Assembly (NCBI GenBank): GCA_023101725.1
Contig: JALJCO010012596.1
Coordinates: 304,490-368,489 of the forward strand
From: Atherinomorus stipes
Taxonomy: Eukaryota; Chordata; Actinopteri; Atheriniformes; Atherinidae
DNA: 64,000 nucleotides
Direction: 5' to 3'
A program made the position numbers and the translations under genes. Below are positions 37,755 to 49,200 of the stretch, piece after piece (positions within the stretch are counted from its first letter, which is position 1; the number at the start of each line of letters is the position of its first letter). The notes under the pieces are model-generated. The model searched no databases. It saw nothing but the letters and a program-made list of their open reading frames with translations, and was not told the origin of the DNA.

Positions 37755-38165
37755 TGTGGAAAAAATTAAATAAGAACTTCTGACAATTATCGAGATGAGA
37801 AAGTCCATTCAGGTTTATTAAGAACTTATGCATAAGGAGAGCTGTCACACAGATGCACACGGCATCTGCATGAGAACTCTGATTTACAGAAGAGAAGTTT
37901 CCCCTTATATAGCTTTACAGGAGATGTGTATTTGTTAAAGACGTCATTTGCATGTAAAGAAGAGACAAACAATGGCTCAGACAAAAAGGGAAGTGGATTG
38001 GGTGGCTCACAGGAGGTCAGTATCTGCCTTTGGTGACAGACATTTGGTCTCTTGATTAGCTTTAAGATGTGAATTGGTCTTGCAGGAACAATGACTTGAT
38101 TAGATTTTCTCAGGCACAACTACTTTCTAAGGATGAGTGGATTAAATAATAAAATTTCCTCCACA
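37755..38165 (-). repeat. 5' LTR of the endogenous retrovirus
   Basis: A 411-bp copy of the left LTR with one substitution and one indel (about 99.5% identity by eye), so the insertion is recent. The TATA-like and poly(A) signals are conserved. Downstream (leftward) the primer-binding-like site begins a few bases in. Confidence 0.93.
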
Positions 38166-38640
38166 ATAGCTCCTCCCATTATTTATGTTGCTATATCTCA
38201 AGAGTCCAGAATGTTTACTCTGTACCTTCCAATGATAGTAATAAGCTTTGAGTCCCAAAGTTTGTGCTGAACTCTGCAAGTACTCCTTTCTGCATTTTGC
38301 ACCTGCTGCTTGGAATTCATTACAGACTCTGAAGCTGCAGGATCTAGTTTCTGGAACATTCAAAAACCTTGTAAGAGACTTGGAATTAGCATCATATCAT
38401 TTTTGCTCTTGGTTCACATGATGGTCCCAAATTCCACCGAATTGTTCTGACTGCATTTTGTATATCTTATTTGTTGTTTGATTGGTATTTTATTGTGCAA
38501 CTCTTATTGGTTTGTTTTATTGTTGAAACTCAATGTTCTAAGCTGCTGTCTTGGGTTCCCTTGGAAAAGAAATTATTACGACTCAATGGGACCAACCTGG
38601 TTAAATAAAGGTAAAATAAAATAATTTAAAAAATAAAACG
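38166..38640 (+). mobile_element. LINE 3' end flanking the ERV
   Basis: Decayed coding sequence ends in the typical tail CTCAATGGGACCAACCTGG TTAAATAAAGG (38584-38613) followed by an A-rich end. The retrovirus may have inserted at or near this LINE. The clade is not assigned. Confidence 0.55.
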
Positions 38641-38739
38641 AGTAAACAAAAACGGTGCAGGGCAGGTGCTAAGCAGAGAAAATATGAGAAAATTCAACCC
38701 ATTTCTTTTGACTGACAGAAAATTTGACGTGCTATAAGT

Positions 38740-39613
38740 CAGGGATCTGCTACCTTTATAGTCCAAAGAGCCATTTTAGCCAGTTAAAATTAGAGCTGCA
38801 ACTTAAATTTTGATAAACAAACTTTATAAAATGTGCCGAAGAGAACTTTTAGGTTTTAGAAAAAAAACCACTAGAAGCCAGTGAAAAAAGTAAACTAAAA
38901 TTCTGAGACGAAAGTCAGAATTTTTACTTTTTTCCAGATAATGTAAATAAAAAAAATTGGGAGAAGTTTTTTTTCTTTTCATTTCAATTTCTGAGTATTT
39001 TACTTTCTTCAGATAATGGGAAAAAAATCCCCCAAATTTGTTTTAATGTTCTGGGAAAAAAGTCTGACTTCCGACTTTTTTCAGGAATTAAAAAAAAAAA
39101 AATCTCCAGACATTTTCATTTTCCTAATGTTCTAGATAAAAGTCAGAATTCTGACTTTTTCAGAAATTGAAAAACAAAACATCCTGAAAATTTATTTTAA
39201 TATTCTGGAAAAAAGTCAAAATTCTGACTTTTTTCTTAGAATTTTTTTCTTTAGCGGCTCTATCTTCTTTCGTACAAAAAAAACCCATAAAAACTTCAAG
39301 AAAAAGAAAAAAAAAGGATAGTTCCATTTTCCTTGATGGGATTTTGCTCTTTTGAGACTGTGTGATGCAGAAAAAGCCCATAATTTCCAAGCTAATGAGA
39401 AGAGAAACAGATGTAGAAAAAAACATTACTGGTACTTTTACTTGCAATTTTTTTTAGCAACTATTCCAATGAAAAACTGCTGAAATCTTCCTCTGTTATC
39501 ATCAATATCTTTAATATTACTCGGTTCTTGATTATTTTTAGTCGATGTTATTGAGCCATTGCGGACGGTCCAAAGAGCCACATGGCTCTGGAGCTGCAGG
39601 TTGCAGACTCCTG
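38740..39613. mobile_element. Non-autonomous hAT element
   Basis: The termini are CAGGGATCTGCTACC and, inverted, CAGGAGTCTGCAACC. An 8-bp target duplication is visible (CTATAAGT at 38732-38739, CTATAAAT at 39614-39621; 7 of 8 match), the hallmark of hAT. The subterminal GGTCCAAAGAGCC is inverted at both ends. The interior (38880-39250) is a run of AAAGTCAGAATTCTGACTTT-like palindromic units without coding capacity. It lies 60 bp beyond the NLR stop codon, so it is probably in that gene's 3' UTR. Confidence 0.9.
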
Positions 39614-39673
39614 CTATAAATGATCATTTTCATGACCTACAATGGGTCATGAATGAGGCGGAGGCCCTCTGTC

Positions 39674-40209
39674 CTACAGGGAGCATAAGGCGACTGAGGA
39701 TCCAGATCCACCGAACCAGAACCCAAATCCAGCATAAAGAGGTTCGATGATTGTGGTGTAGAAGGTGTGGAGGTGGATCTGAGAGTCAGAGGAGATGCTG
39801 TAGAAGGACAAAGTCCCAGCAGGACAGTCCACATACACTGCTATTCTGTTGGAGATGGAGGAGGTGGAGAGGGGGGCGCTTTCTTTCCGATGATGCCCAA
39901 AAGCGTAGCCGCTGTCCGAGCAGCTCAGACTCCAGGACCGATCGTTCCTTCCAAACAGGCAGTCGTCTCTGGTTCCTTTCCTTCTGATTCCTCTGTAACT
40001 CACAGCTACGTGAACCACCCCTCCCCACTCCACCTCCCAGTAACAGCGACCAGTCAGACTCTCTGAGCACAGCAGCTGGCTGAAGTGAAATCTCTCTGGA
40101 TGATCCGGATATGGCTGCGGCTCTCTGACTACCGTTACCTTCCTGTTGCCCTCAGACAGCTTTAACCTTTTCTGAGCCGTGTTTGAGTCCAGAGTGAGTT
40201 GGCAGAAAT
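39674..40209 (-). CDS. NLR exon 7: PRY/SPRY (B30.2) domain and stop
   Basis: The acceptor (CCCATCAG) precedes 40209. The start reads [16 protein letters not shown] once joined, the PRY LDxNTA motif. It continues through [17 protein letters not shown] and [11 protein letters not shown], the SPRY core, to VALCSL and the stop TAG at 39676-39674. Length (178 residues) is normal for a full B30.2 domain. No stop or shift is present. Confidence 0.93.
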
Positions 40210-43200
40210 CTGATGGGCACAGGAGGATGTGTTACATGTATGGTATTACAGAAGCAGTTTTTAAGCCGACTTGCATCTTGGTGAATCAAACGGGACACAG
40301 ACTCACATTTCTTCAGACCAGGTCTCAGCATCTGCTGTCCACCGTGTTCCAACCTGGAAGATGAAGTATGACCAGTCTTTAGGACAACTTAAACTTCAAA
40401 CGCATCTGTTTCCCTGACCTTAAACACTGGCTGAAGTAGGACATCTTAGCTTGATACTTTATTTTTTATTCTTTTGCTCCATTATTTGTTTAAAGACACA
40501 CAACGTAACTTTCAGACCTTAAAAAATGTGTGTTTCTGACTCGTTTTGATGGCACACCAACATTCATTATACGCATTTTTGAGCCGTCACTGCCCAGAGG
40601 CGTCCCGGGGCTCAGAAACAGCAGTATGTAAGATTCCCATCCGGGACGCGACCGTGACGTTGCAGCCGACTATTGGTTGCAGCAGCACGTCACTCACTAG
40701 TAACCGGGTATCAACACGCGGGTGAAGAAACGCAAGGAAACATTACCGGAGAAAGAAAGGAAAAGAAAGAGAGGAAGTGACAGAGTCAAGATAAGACTGT
40801 CTTTTACTGGCTGGAGTGAATCACAGTTGGATGCTAGTTTAGCTGCCGGTAGGCAGCGCGTCACTGAGAAAACTGCTAGAAGTTCCGTTGTGTGTCTTTA
40901 ATTGCTTATTTTATGATACTCTTTTTTTTCTTTATATTGCTAACTTTATTTGTGACTATTTCTAGTAGAGCTATTGACACGACATTTTCACCAGATGTCG
41001 GCAACAACCCAAGAAATGCACACATACAAAGAAATCCTAACATTTATGTCCATAAATGAAGTTATGTGTAATATAGTGAGATGACACAGGGAATAAGTAT
41101 TGAACACATGAAGAAATGGAGGAACAAGAAGATCTGAAAGCCAAGAAAGCAGCTGGAGTCTGTCAGTATTTAGAAAGTAATCCTGTCCTCTATCAGAGCA
41201 AAGTAATATCAGCTGGTTTAGTCCTGATTGATGCCTTTAAAAAGGTTTCTGATCACCAAGGTGTCAGACAAGAAGCATTGCATGATGGGTAAGAGCAAAG
41301 AGCTGTCTAAAGACCTACGCAGCCTTATCATTGCAAACACACTGAAGGCATTGGTTCCAGGTGCATTTGTAAACTTGTGAAAGTTCCAGTGAGCACCATT
41401 GGGACCATCATCCGGAAGTGGAAAGAACACGGCATGGTCATAAAGCGGCCACGGCCAGGTGCTCCTCACAAGATTTCAGACAGAGGAGTCAGAACAATCA
41501 TCAGAAAGGTTCTCCAACAGCCCAGGACCACTCGTGGAGAGCTTCAGAAAGACCTGGAACCAGCAGCTACAGTTGTTTCAGAGAAAACAAGAAGGAATGC
41601 ACTCAACCGCCATGGCCTTCATGCACGCACACCACGCAAGACTCCATTTCTGAAGAAGAAGCAGGTTGATGCTGGTTTGAAGTTTGCAACACAACATCTG
41701 GACAAACCCATGACGTTCTGGAAAACATAGTCTGGTCAGATGAGACCAGAACTGAACTCTGCAGATGTCATAAGACACAACATGTTTGGAGGAGAAATGG
41801 CACCAAAAACACCATAGCAACAGTGAAGTTTGGAGGTGGGAGCATCATGGTGGGGGCTGTTTTTCAGCATGTGGTGCAGACAGACTTCATATCATTAGGC
41901 ACTTTCAGACTGTAGGAACCTTGTGGAGTTCCTGTAACCTTTTCAGGAACCAGACCGTTTTCTTGCACATTCGGACATATAAGAACTAGGGACCTCGGCC
42001 CTCAGTTCCTAAAACCTTTTTAGCTCCTACTCCGAGGCAGGGTCTTTTTGGGGTCCATAGGTACTGAAATACGTAGATGTATGGGGTTTGTAGAACTGGC
42101 AAGCCGCGCTCCTTGCGTGATCTCCGCTTCTGCCACTCTGCCATATTTAAAAAGTCCCACAGCTGTTACAACTGTTTACCAAGATAGAAATAACAAGAAC
42201 TATTACAATAGGAATGTACCAATTCATTATTAAATCAATGCATCACAATGGTACACATCCCAAATCGCTAACTAGTCCATTTTGAAATGTCCAAAAACAA
42301 TTATTTTCATACTAATTTAATAACCCAAAGACAGCTGCAAAGTGTGGCAGTAGAATCTGCGTCTGCCACTCGGACACTTCAGTTCGTCCACTGAAGTGTC
42401 TGGGCGCACTTAAACTACTTAAACTACGGATGCCTCGGTGTTCAGAGCCTACTCTGCCGATAATGCAAGCATAGAAGAAGAAATTCACCGTTTACATTGT
42501 TCTAAGAGCGCCAGAGCTGCAGAGCTGCAGATAAACCGGGGAAAACACAAGAGGGTCCAAGAGGGGTTGGATATTGATTTAAAACAAAGAAAGAAAGAGA
42601 ACGCGTGATCTTGTCTGTCGAGGCTTCCGTAGTTTCGTGAACGCACATTGGCGTGCATGCAGGAGATGCGATGTAGTACTGTTTAGGCTCTAAAAATATA
42701 CTAAAGTACGTCGTTTTGATTAAATTCTGGACGCTACCCACTCAGGACACTTGGATTACATTGGACGAGCAGTATGGAGGAATATTGACAAGTTTTTGTG
42801 GACTTTTATGGACCTTTTGTCTCGGACCCCGGTGAACTCCATTATATGAAAGTTGGGGGGGGGGGGGGGAAGCCTTCCTGATCGCCGGCTGCATTTGAGA
42901 TATTAAAAAAATGCTCCAGAATCTTGCTCACCATGAGGGGAAGTGGAAAATAAAGTTACATCATTCTGTGGGTGGACTATTCCTTTAAGCTATTAGAATG
43001 GTATGATATGATGGGCTAAGATGTTTGGTTCATAATCAGAAACTACGTTGAGGCTACATTTTCAGAAAGTGTCCCAGTTTACCCATATTCACTATAATAA
43101 TAATAATAACAATAATCATAATCATAATCATAATAATAATAATAATCATAATCATATAAAACAAAGTAGTCTGACTTGAGGGTGTTGAGTCTGAATTGAG

Positions 43201-46200
43201 GATCCTCCTGGAGCGCAGACAGCAGCTCCACTCCTGAGTCTCCTGGATGGTTGTAGCTCAGGTCCAGCTCTCTCAGGTGGGAGGGGTTGGACCTCAGAGC
43301 TGACTCCAGAGAAGCACAGCCTTCCTCTGAGATCATGCAGCCAGACAACCTGCACACACGTATACACTCAAATGTTTGAACTCCCCAACACTCGTTCAAG
43401 GAGTTTTATGATTAATTTGACGATTTTCTGTTTTGCAGAACAAAACTGAAGACATGAGTGATCATATTATCATGGTCAGTCATGCATTTTCCATTAGACC
43501 ACACCGGGTGCCGCTCCTGTCAGCTAAGAACAAGAAACTGAAGCTACAATTCACACAGACTCACCAACATTGGACAATAGAAGATGGAGAAATGTTGCCT
43601 TGTCTGATGAGTCTCCATTTCTGCTACCAAATTCAGATGTAGGCTCAGAATTTGGTGTCAGCAACATGAAAGCATGGATCCATCCTGCCTTGTATCAACG
43701 GTTCAGGTTGGTGTTGGTAGTGTGATGGTGTGGGACAGATTTTCTTGGCCCACTTTTGGCCCCTTAGTACCAACGTAGCAGTTTAACCACCACAGCCTAC
43801 CTGAGTATTGTTGCTGACCATGTCCATCCCTTTATGACCACAGTGTAGCATCCTCTGATGCTGCTTCCAGCAGGATAACGCGCCATGTCAAAAGCAGGAA
43901 TCATCTCAGACTGTTTTTTGAACATGACAATGAGTTCATTGTACTCAAATGGCCTCCACAGTCACCAGATCTCAATCCAACAGAGCAGCTTTGGGATGTG
44001 GTGGAACGGGAGGTTCTCATCATGGATGTGGTGGAACGGGAGGTTCTCATCATGGATGTGGTGGAACGGGAGGTTCTCATCATGGATGTGCAGCCGACAA
44101 ATCTGCAGCAACTGTGTGATGATATCATGTCAATATGGTTACCTCTCTGAGTTTTTTCCCGCCACGTTCCTACCAGGTCTCTTAGGTCATCCTCTTTATC
44201 TCTTCTGGAGGTACCAAGACACAGGTGCAATTCCAGGGGTGCTAGGGCGTTCTCTGTAGCTGCCCCGCGCCTCTGGAACGCACTCCCCCTTGAACTCAGG
44301 TCAACGCAGTCTATGACGTCTTTTAAAACCATGCTCAGATCCCATCTTTTGGTGCAGGCTTTCCCTTCTTAATCTTTTTTTCTCTCTCTTATTATTGTCT
44401 TATTAATTCTTCTCTATTTTATGTGTCTATATGTTTAGATGTTTTTAGCCTTGTTTTCTTATGTCCTGCCATGTAAAGCACTTTGGGCATCCAGCTGGAT
44501 GTAGAAATACGTGCTATATAAATGAAATAAATGAAATGAAATGAGCAAAATCTCTGAGTAATGTTTCCAGTACCTTATTGAATCTATGCCACCAAGAATA
44601 AAGGCAGTTCTGAAGGCAAAAGCGGTCCAACCGGCTACTAGCAAGGTGTACCTAATAAAGTGGCTGATGTGTGTATGTAGTCACCACAGCTCCCCTGGGG
44701 TGGACTGGAATCATGCCAGCCCATCAGTGCTGATAGTGCCCATTCAACCACCACCAAAAGCCCCGTTTCCATCGACGGGTCTGGGTTGGTATCCCCCAGA
44801 CCCGTCAAGGAAGGTTCATATGATCCAAACCGGCCTATTTTACTGGAACCTGTTAGGGTCCCAATTTTGCCAATGTGACCCTTAAGGGCGGAACTTGACT
44901 GTGCTGCAATCCACTGATTGGTAAAAGTGATTTAGTAATAAGAACAAAGCAATAATAGCTCCCTGTTTAAATATACAGATGATTTATTTTTGTTCAAAGC
45001 CAGAAAACAAGAAGAAAGAGCCTGTGGGACTCCTGAGGCAGCCGACAGGTATCGGCGGGCGAAGCGGAGTGCAGCTCTGGCATTCGCTGAGGCAAAAACG
45101 TGGACATGGGAGGAGTTCGGTGAGGCCATGGAAAACGACTTCTGGACGGCTTCGGGGAGATTCTGGACCACCATCCGGCGGCTCAGGAGGGGGAAGCAGT
45201 GCATAGTCAACACTGTGTACAGTGGGGATGGTGGGCTGCTGACCTCAAATTGGGACGTTGTAGGTTGGTGGAAAGAATACTTTGAAGTCCTCTTCAGTCC
45301 CACCAACATGTCTTCCAAGGATGAAGCAGAGTTTGGAGACTCAGGGGGGACTCTTCTGTCACCGGGGCTGAGGTCGTTAAGGTAGTTAAAAAGCTCTTCA
45401 GTGGCCGGGCCCTGGGGGTAGATGAGATCCGTTTCTTAAGGCTCTGGATGCCGTGGGGCTGTTTTGGCTGACGCGCCTCTGCAGCATCGCGTGGACATCG
45501 GGGGCAGTACCTCTGGACTGGCAGACTGGGGTGGTGGTCTCCCTCTTCAAACAGGGAGGTCGGAGGGTGTGCTTCAACTTCAGGGGGATCACACTCTTCA
45601 GCCTCCCTGGTAAGGTTTATTCGGGGGTCCTGGAGAGGAGGGTCTGTCGGATAGTCGAATCTCAGATTGAGGAGGAGCAGTGTGGTTTTTATCCCGGGCG
45701 TGGAACAGTGGACCAGTTCTAAACCCTCCTCAGGGTCCTGGAGGGGGCATGGGAGCTCATCCAACCAGTCTACATGTGCTTTGTGGACGTGGAGAAGGCG
45801 TTCCATCGTGCCTCCCGGGGACTCCTGTGGGGGTGAGTATGGAGGTTCGGGCTCCGTTGTGAGGGCCGTCCAGTGCCAGGGCTTGGTCCGCATTTCCGGC
45901 TGTAGGTCGAATCCATTTCTGGTGAGAGTTGGACTCCGCCAGGGCTGCCCTTTGTCACCGATTCTGTTCATAACCTTTATGGACAGGATTTCTAGGCGAA
46001 GCTGAGGTGCTGAAGGGATCCAGTTTGGTGGCCTCAGGATCGGGTCTCTGCTTTTTGCAGATGATGTGGTTCTATTGGCGTCATCGGGCCGCAACCTCCA
46101 ACTCTCGCTGAAGCGATTTGCAGCCGAGTGTGAAGCGGCTGGGATGAGAATCAGCACCTCCAAATCCGAGACCATGGTCCTCGCCCGGAAAAGGGGGGAG

Positions 46201-49200
46201 TGTCCTCTCCGGGTCGAGAGTGAGGTCCTGGTCCAGGTGGAGGAGTTCAAGTATCTCGGGGTCTTGTTCACGAGTGAGGGAAAAAAGGAGCGGAAGATGG
46301 ACAGACGGATCGGTGCGGCATCTGCAGTGATGTGGACTCTGCATCGGTCTGTCGTTGTGAAGAAAGAACTGAGCCAGAAGGAGAAACTCTTGATTTACCG
46401 GTTGATCTACGTTCCTACCCTCACCTATGGCCATGAGCTGTGGGTCATGATTGAAAGAATGAGATCGTGGGTACAAGCGGCCGACATGAGTTTCCTCCGC
46501 AGAGTGGCTGGGCTCTCCCTTAGAGATAGGGTGAAGGGAGGGGCTCAAAGTAAAGCCACTGCTCCTCCACATCCAGAGGAGCCAGATGAGGAGGCTCGGG
46601 CATCTGGTCAGGATGCCTCCTGGACGCCTCCCTGATGAGGTGTTCCAGGCACGTCACACCAGGACCAGACCCTGGGGGAGACCCAGGACACACTGGACTA
46701 CGCCTCCCAGCTGGCCTGGAGGGGAGGCGCTGGTGCCAAGCGGGGGACTAAAAACATCAGCCTAACCACAGTTAGTTTCATTTAATGCAAAACTTCAGAG
46801 AAAGTAGCAGGGATGGGAAAGAGCATAGAACTGTGAGTTACTATGAAAAAAGTCTCACCTGAGGGCTTCCAGTTTACAGCGAGGACTCTCCAGTCCACGA
46901 CACAGCTGCTTTAAGCCTGAATCCTGCAGGTCGTTGTTACTCAGGTCCATCTCTCTCAGATTAGAGGACTGTGAGCTCAGAACTGATGAGAAGTCCTGAC
47001 AGCAGTTATTTGTTAGGCCTGTTTGATTCAGCCTGACAGAAAACAAAAGAAGACCATAAAAGAATAACAAAAACCCCCCAAAACAAGTAGGAGGCAGAGT
47101 GGGGTGGGAACAGTTTAGGACTGTGAGTCATGAAAACTGATCTTCGTGGGGTCTCACCTGAGGGTTTCCAGTTTACAGCGGGGACTCTCCAGTCCATGAC
47201 ACAACTGCTTTATGCCTGAATCCTGCAGGTCATTGTTACTCAGGTCCAGTTCTTTCAGCCTGGAGGACTGGGAGCTGAGGACTGAGGACAAAGCTTCACA
47301 GCTTCTCTCTGACAGGTTACAGCTGCTCAGCCTGAAAAACAATTTAATGTTTATTAACGACCTTCCTGTGGTCTCTACAGACTGTAATATTCAACTTTAT
47401 GCAGATGATACAATTATTTACTGCTTAAAACCAAATAGCCCATTATTGATTTTCACCAAACTCTTAAACATGATTTTGATATGGTACAATTATGGCTTCA
47501 GGCAAATAAACTTATTCTCAATAGAACAAAATTCTACTCAATGTTATTTCAGAAAAAACACACTACACCTTTCAACGAGCTTAATCTTACATCTTACATG
47601 TTTGGATACCACGCCAATTGCACAAGTTGAACAGTATAAATATCTAGGACTTTGGCCCAACTCTTTCTTTTTTTTATCACATACATTCCATCACAAACAA
47701 AATTACATATCGCTTAAAGTTACTTTTCCAGTCAATTAACTGCTTTAGTTTTTCAGTAAGAAAAAGGACTGTCACACAACTATTACTGCCAATTCTTGAT
47801 TACAGTGACATAATTGATCAGAACACTACAGCCACTAATCAGCAGCCACTTAGTGCTATATACGTAACAGAATGTGCAGGTTTGTTCAATGCTGTTATTT
47901 CAGAACTCATCATTGTCAGTTGCATCAACAACTGTCCTGGGTCACTCCATCCTCCCGACGACAATTTCATTGGTTATCATTATTTATATGCATTAATCTT
48001 AGTTTTCTGGAATACTGAAAACAAATAATTCCTTTTAGCTCTTCTTATAGTTTAAGACATACAACACAAGTGTTTTTTGTTGTGCCTTGAATTCATAAGG
48101 ATATTGGAAAATTTTCATTTAGATTTAAGGCACCTTCCGACTGGACCAATCTTCCAAGTTCCATCCTCGATCCGTTCCATGACTTCTGCTTATGTGTTTA
48201 AAAATAGCCGCAGTCTCCTGAGTTAGGCAAGTGGGCAGAAGCGTTTTCTAGGTGATCCAGTCATTCTCTGAATCTGGCAGCACTGACTTTAGCTTAGCTT
48301 AGCATAGTTGCTGTAATCTGGCGGTTCCAATTAGCAACACTTGGTGAAAGTGAACTAATTAACTCGAGATTTTTTCCAATTATGTTTCATGACCCGCACA
48401 TTCTGATCGAGTACAAATGAGAAGCCGATTTCACATCAAAGAACTGACTAGGCGGCATTTCATAAGGGAACTATGTACATGCCACGGAAATGCAGGCAAA
48501 TCATTGGCAAAGCATCGCGGATAGTCGCAAAGGCAGCACGCATGCACAGCATCCGGTGGCAACCTTGTTTACAGAAGTTGGGAATGCTGCGCATGCGTGC
48601 TGCCTTTGCTGCTATCCACAGTGCGTCGCCTATGATTCGCCTGTACTTCCGCGGCATATAGCTCCCCTATTGAATGCTGCCTAGTCAGTCCTTTGATGTG
48701 AAATTAGCTTCTCGTTTGTACTCGATCAGAATGTGCGGGTCACGAAATGTAATTGGAAAAAAAATCTTGAGTTAATTAGCTCACTTTCGACAATAGGTGC
48801 TAGTTGGATACGGCAGATTACAGCAACTATGCAAAGCTAAGCTAAAGTCAGTGCTGCCAGATTCAGAGAATGACTGGGTCAGTTGGAAAACGCTTCTGCC
48901 CACTTGTCCAACTCAGGGGTCTGTGGGGGGAGGATAAATGTCACCCAGAGGTGGCATGCCTTTAAAGGAACACAGTCCTGATTCTTATTTTCCAACAATC
49001 CTGTAAGTAACAAGACATTCAGCGAGTGTGTGAAACTATCTGGTTATCTGAGCACCTACAGAGCTTTGTTGGAGGCTTTAACTACTGGCAGCAGCCTCAG
49101 AAGCGCCTCCTCTGAAGCAGAGTATTTCTTCAGGTCAAAGACATCCAGATCTTCTGATGACAGTAAGATGAAAACCAAAGCTGCCCACTGAGCAGGAGAC

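Larger units (their letters stand above)
32833..38165 (-). mobile_element. Endogenous retrovirus, young, lacking recognisable pol
   Basis: Two direct LTRs (412 and 411 bp) bound a 4510-bp interior. Orientation is minus. A purine tract (AAAAGAGGGGAAT) abuts the left (3') LTR at 33245-33257. A primer-binding-like TTTGGCGCTGCAAGTAGG lies 3-5 nt inside the right (5') LTR at about 37733-37750. TATA and AATAAA signals also read on the minus strand. The interior shows a gag-like start and a capsid-like piece on the right and an env-like transmembrane region on the left, all in broken frames. The ~1.5 kb between them shows no RT or integrase motif, so pol seems deleted. No target duplication is evident. 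Confidence 0.9.
43480..44690 (+). mobile_element. Tc1-like element split by a LINE fragment
   Basis: Decayed Tc1 transposase pieces are [11 protein letters not shown] (about 43565), [14 protein letters not shown] (about 43710) and a [12 protein letters not shown] region near 43870. After about 44142 the sequence is interrupted, and the transposase end resumes at about 44546 ([16 protein letters not shown]), followed by GTGTACCTAATAAAGTGGC. The coding sequence is non-functional. Confidence 0.8.

Noticed and set aside
45294..46271. 325-residue minus-strand ORF
   Set aside because: Antisense of the LINE RT pseudogene; no homology as read.
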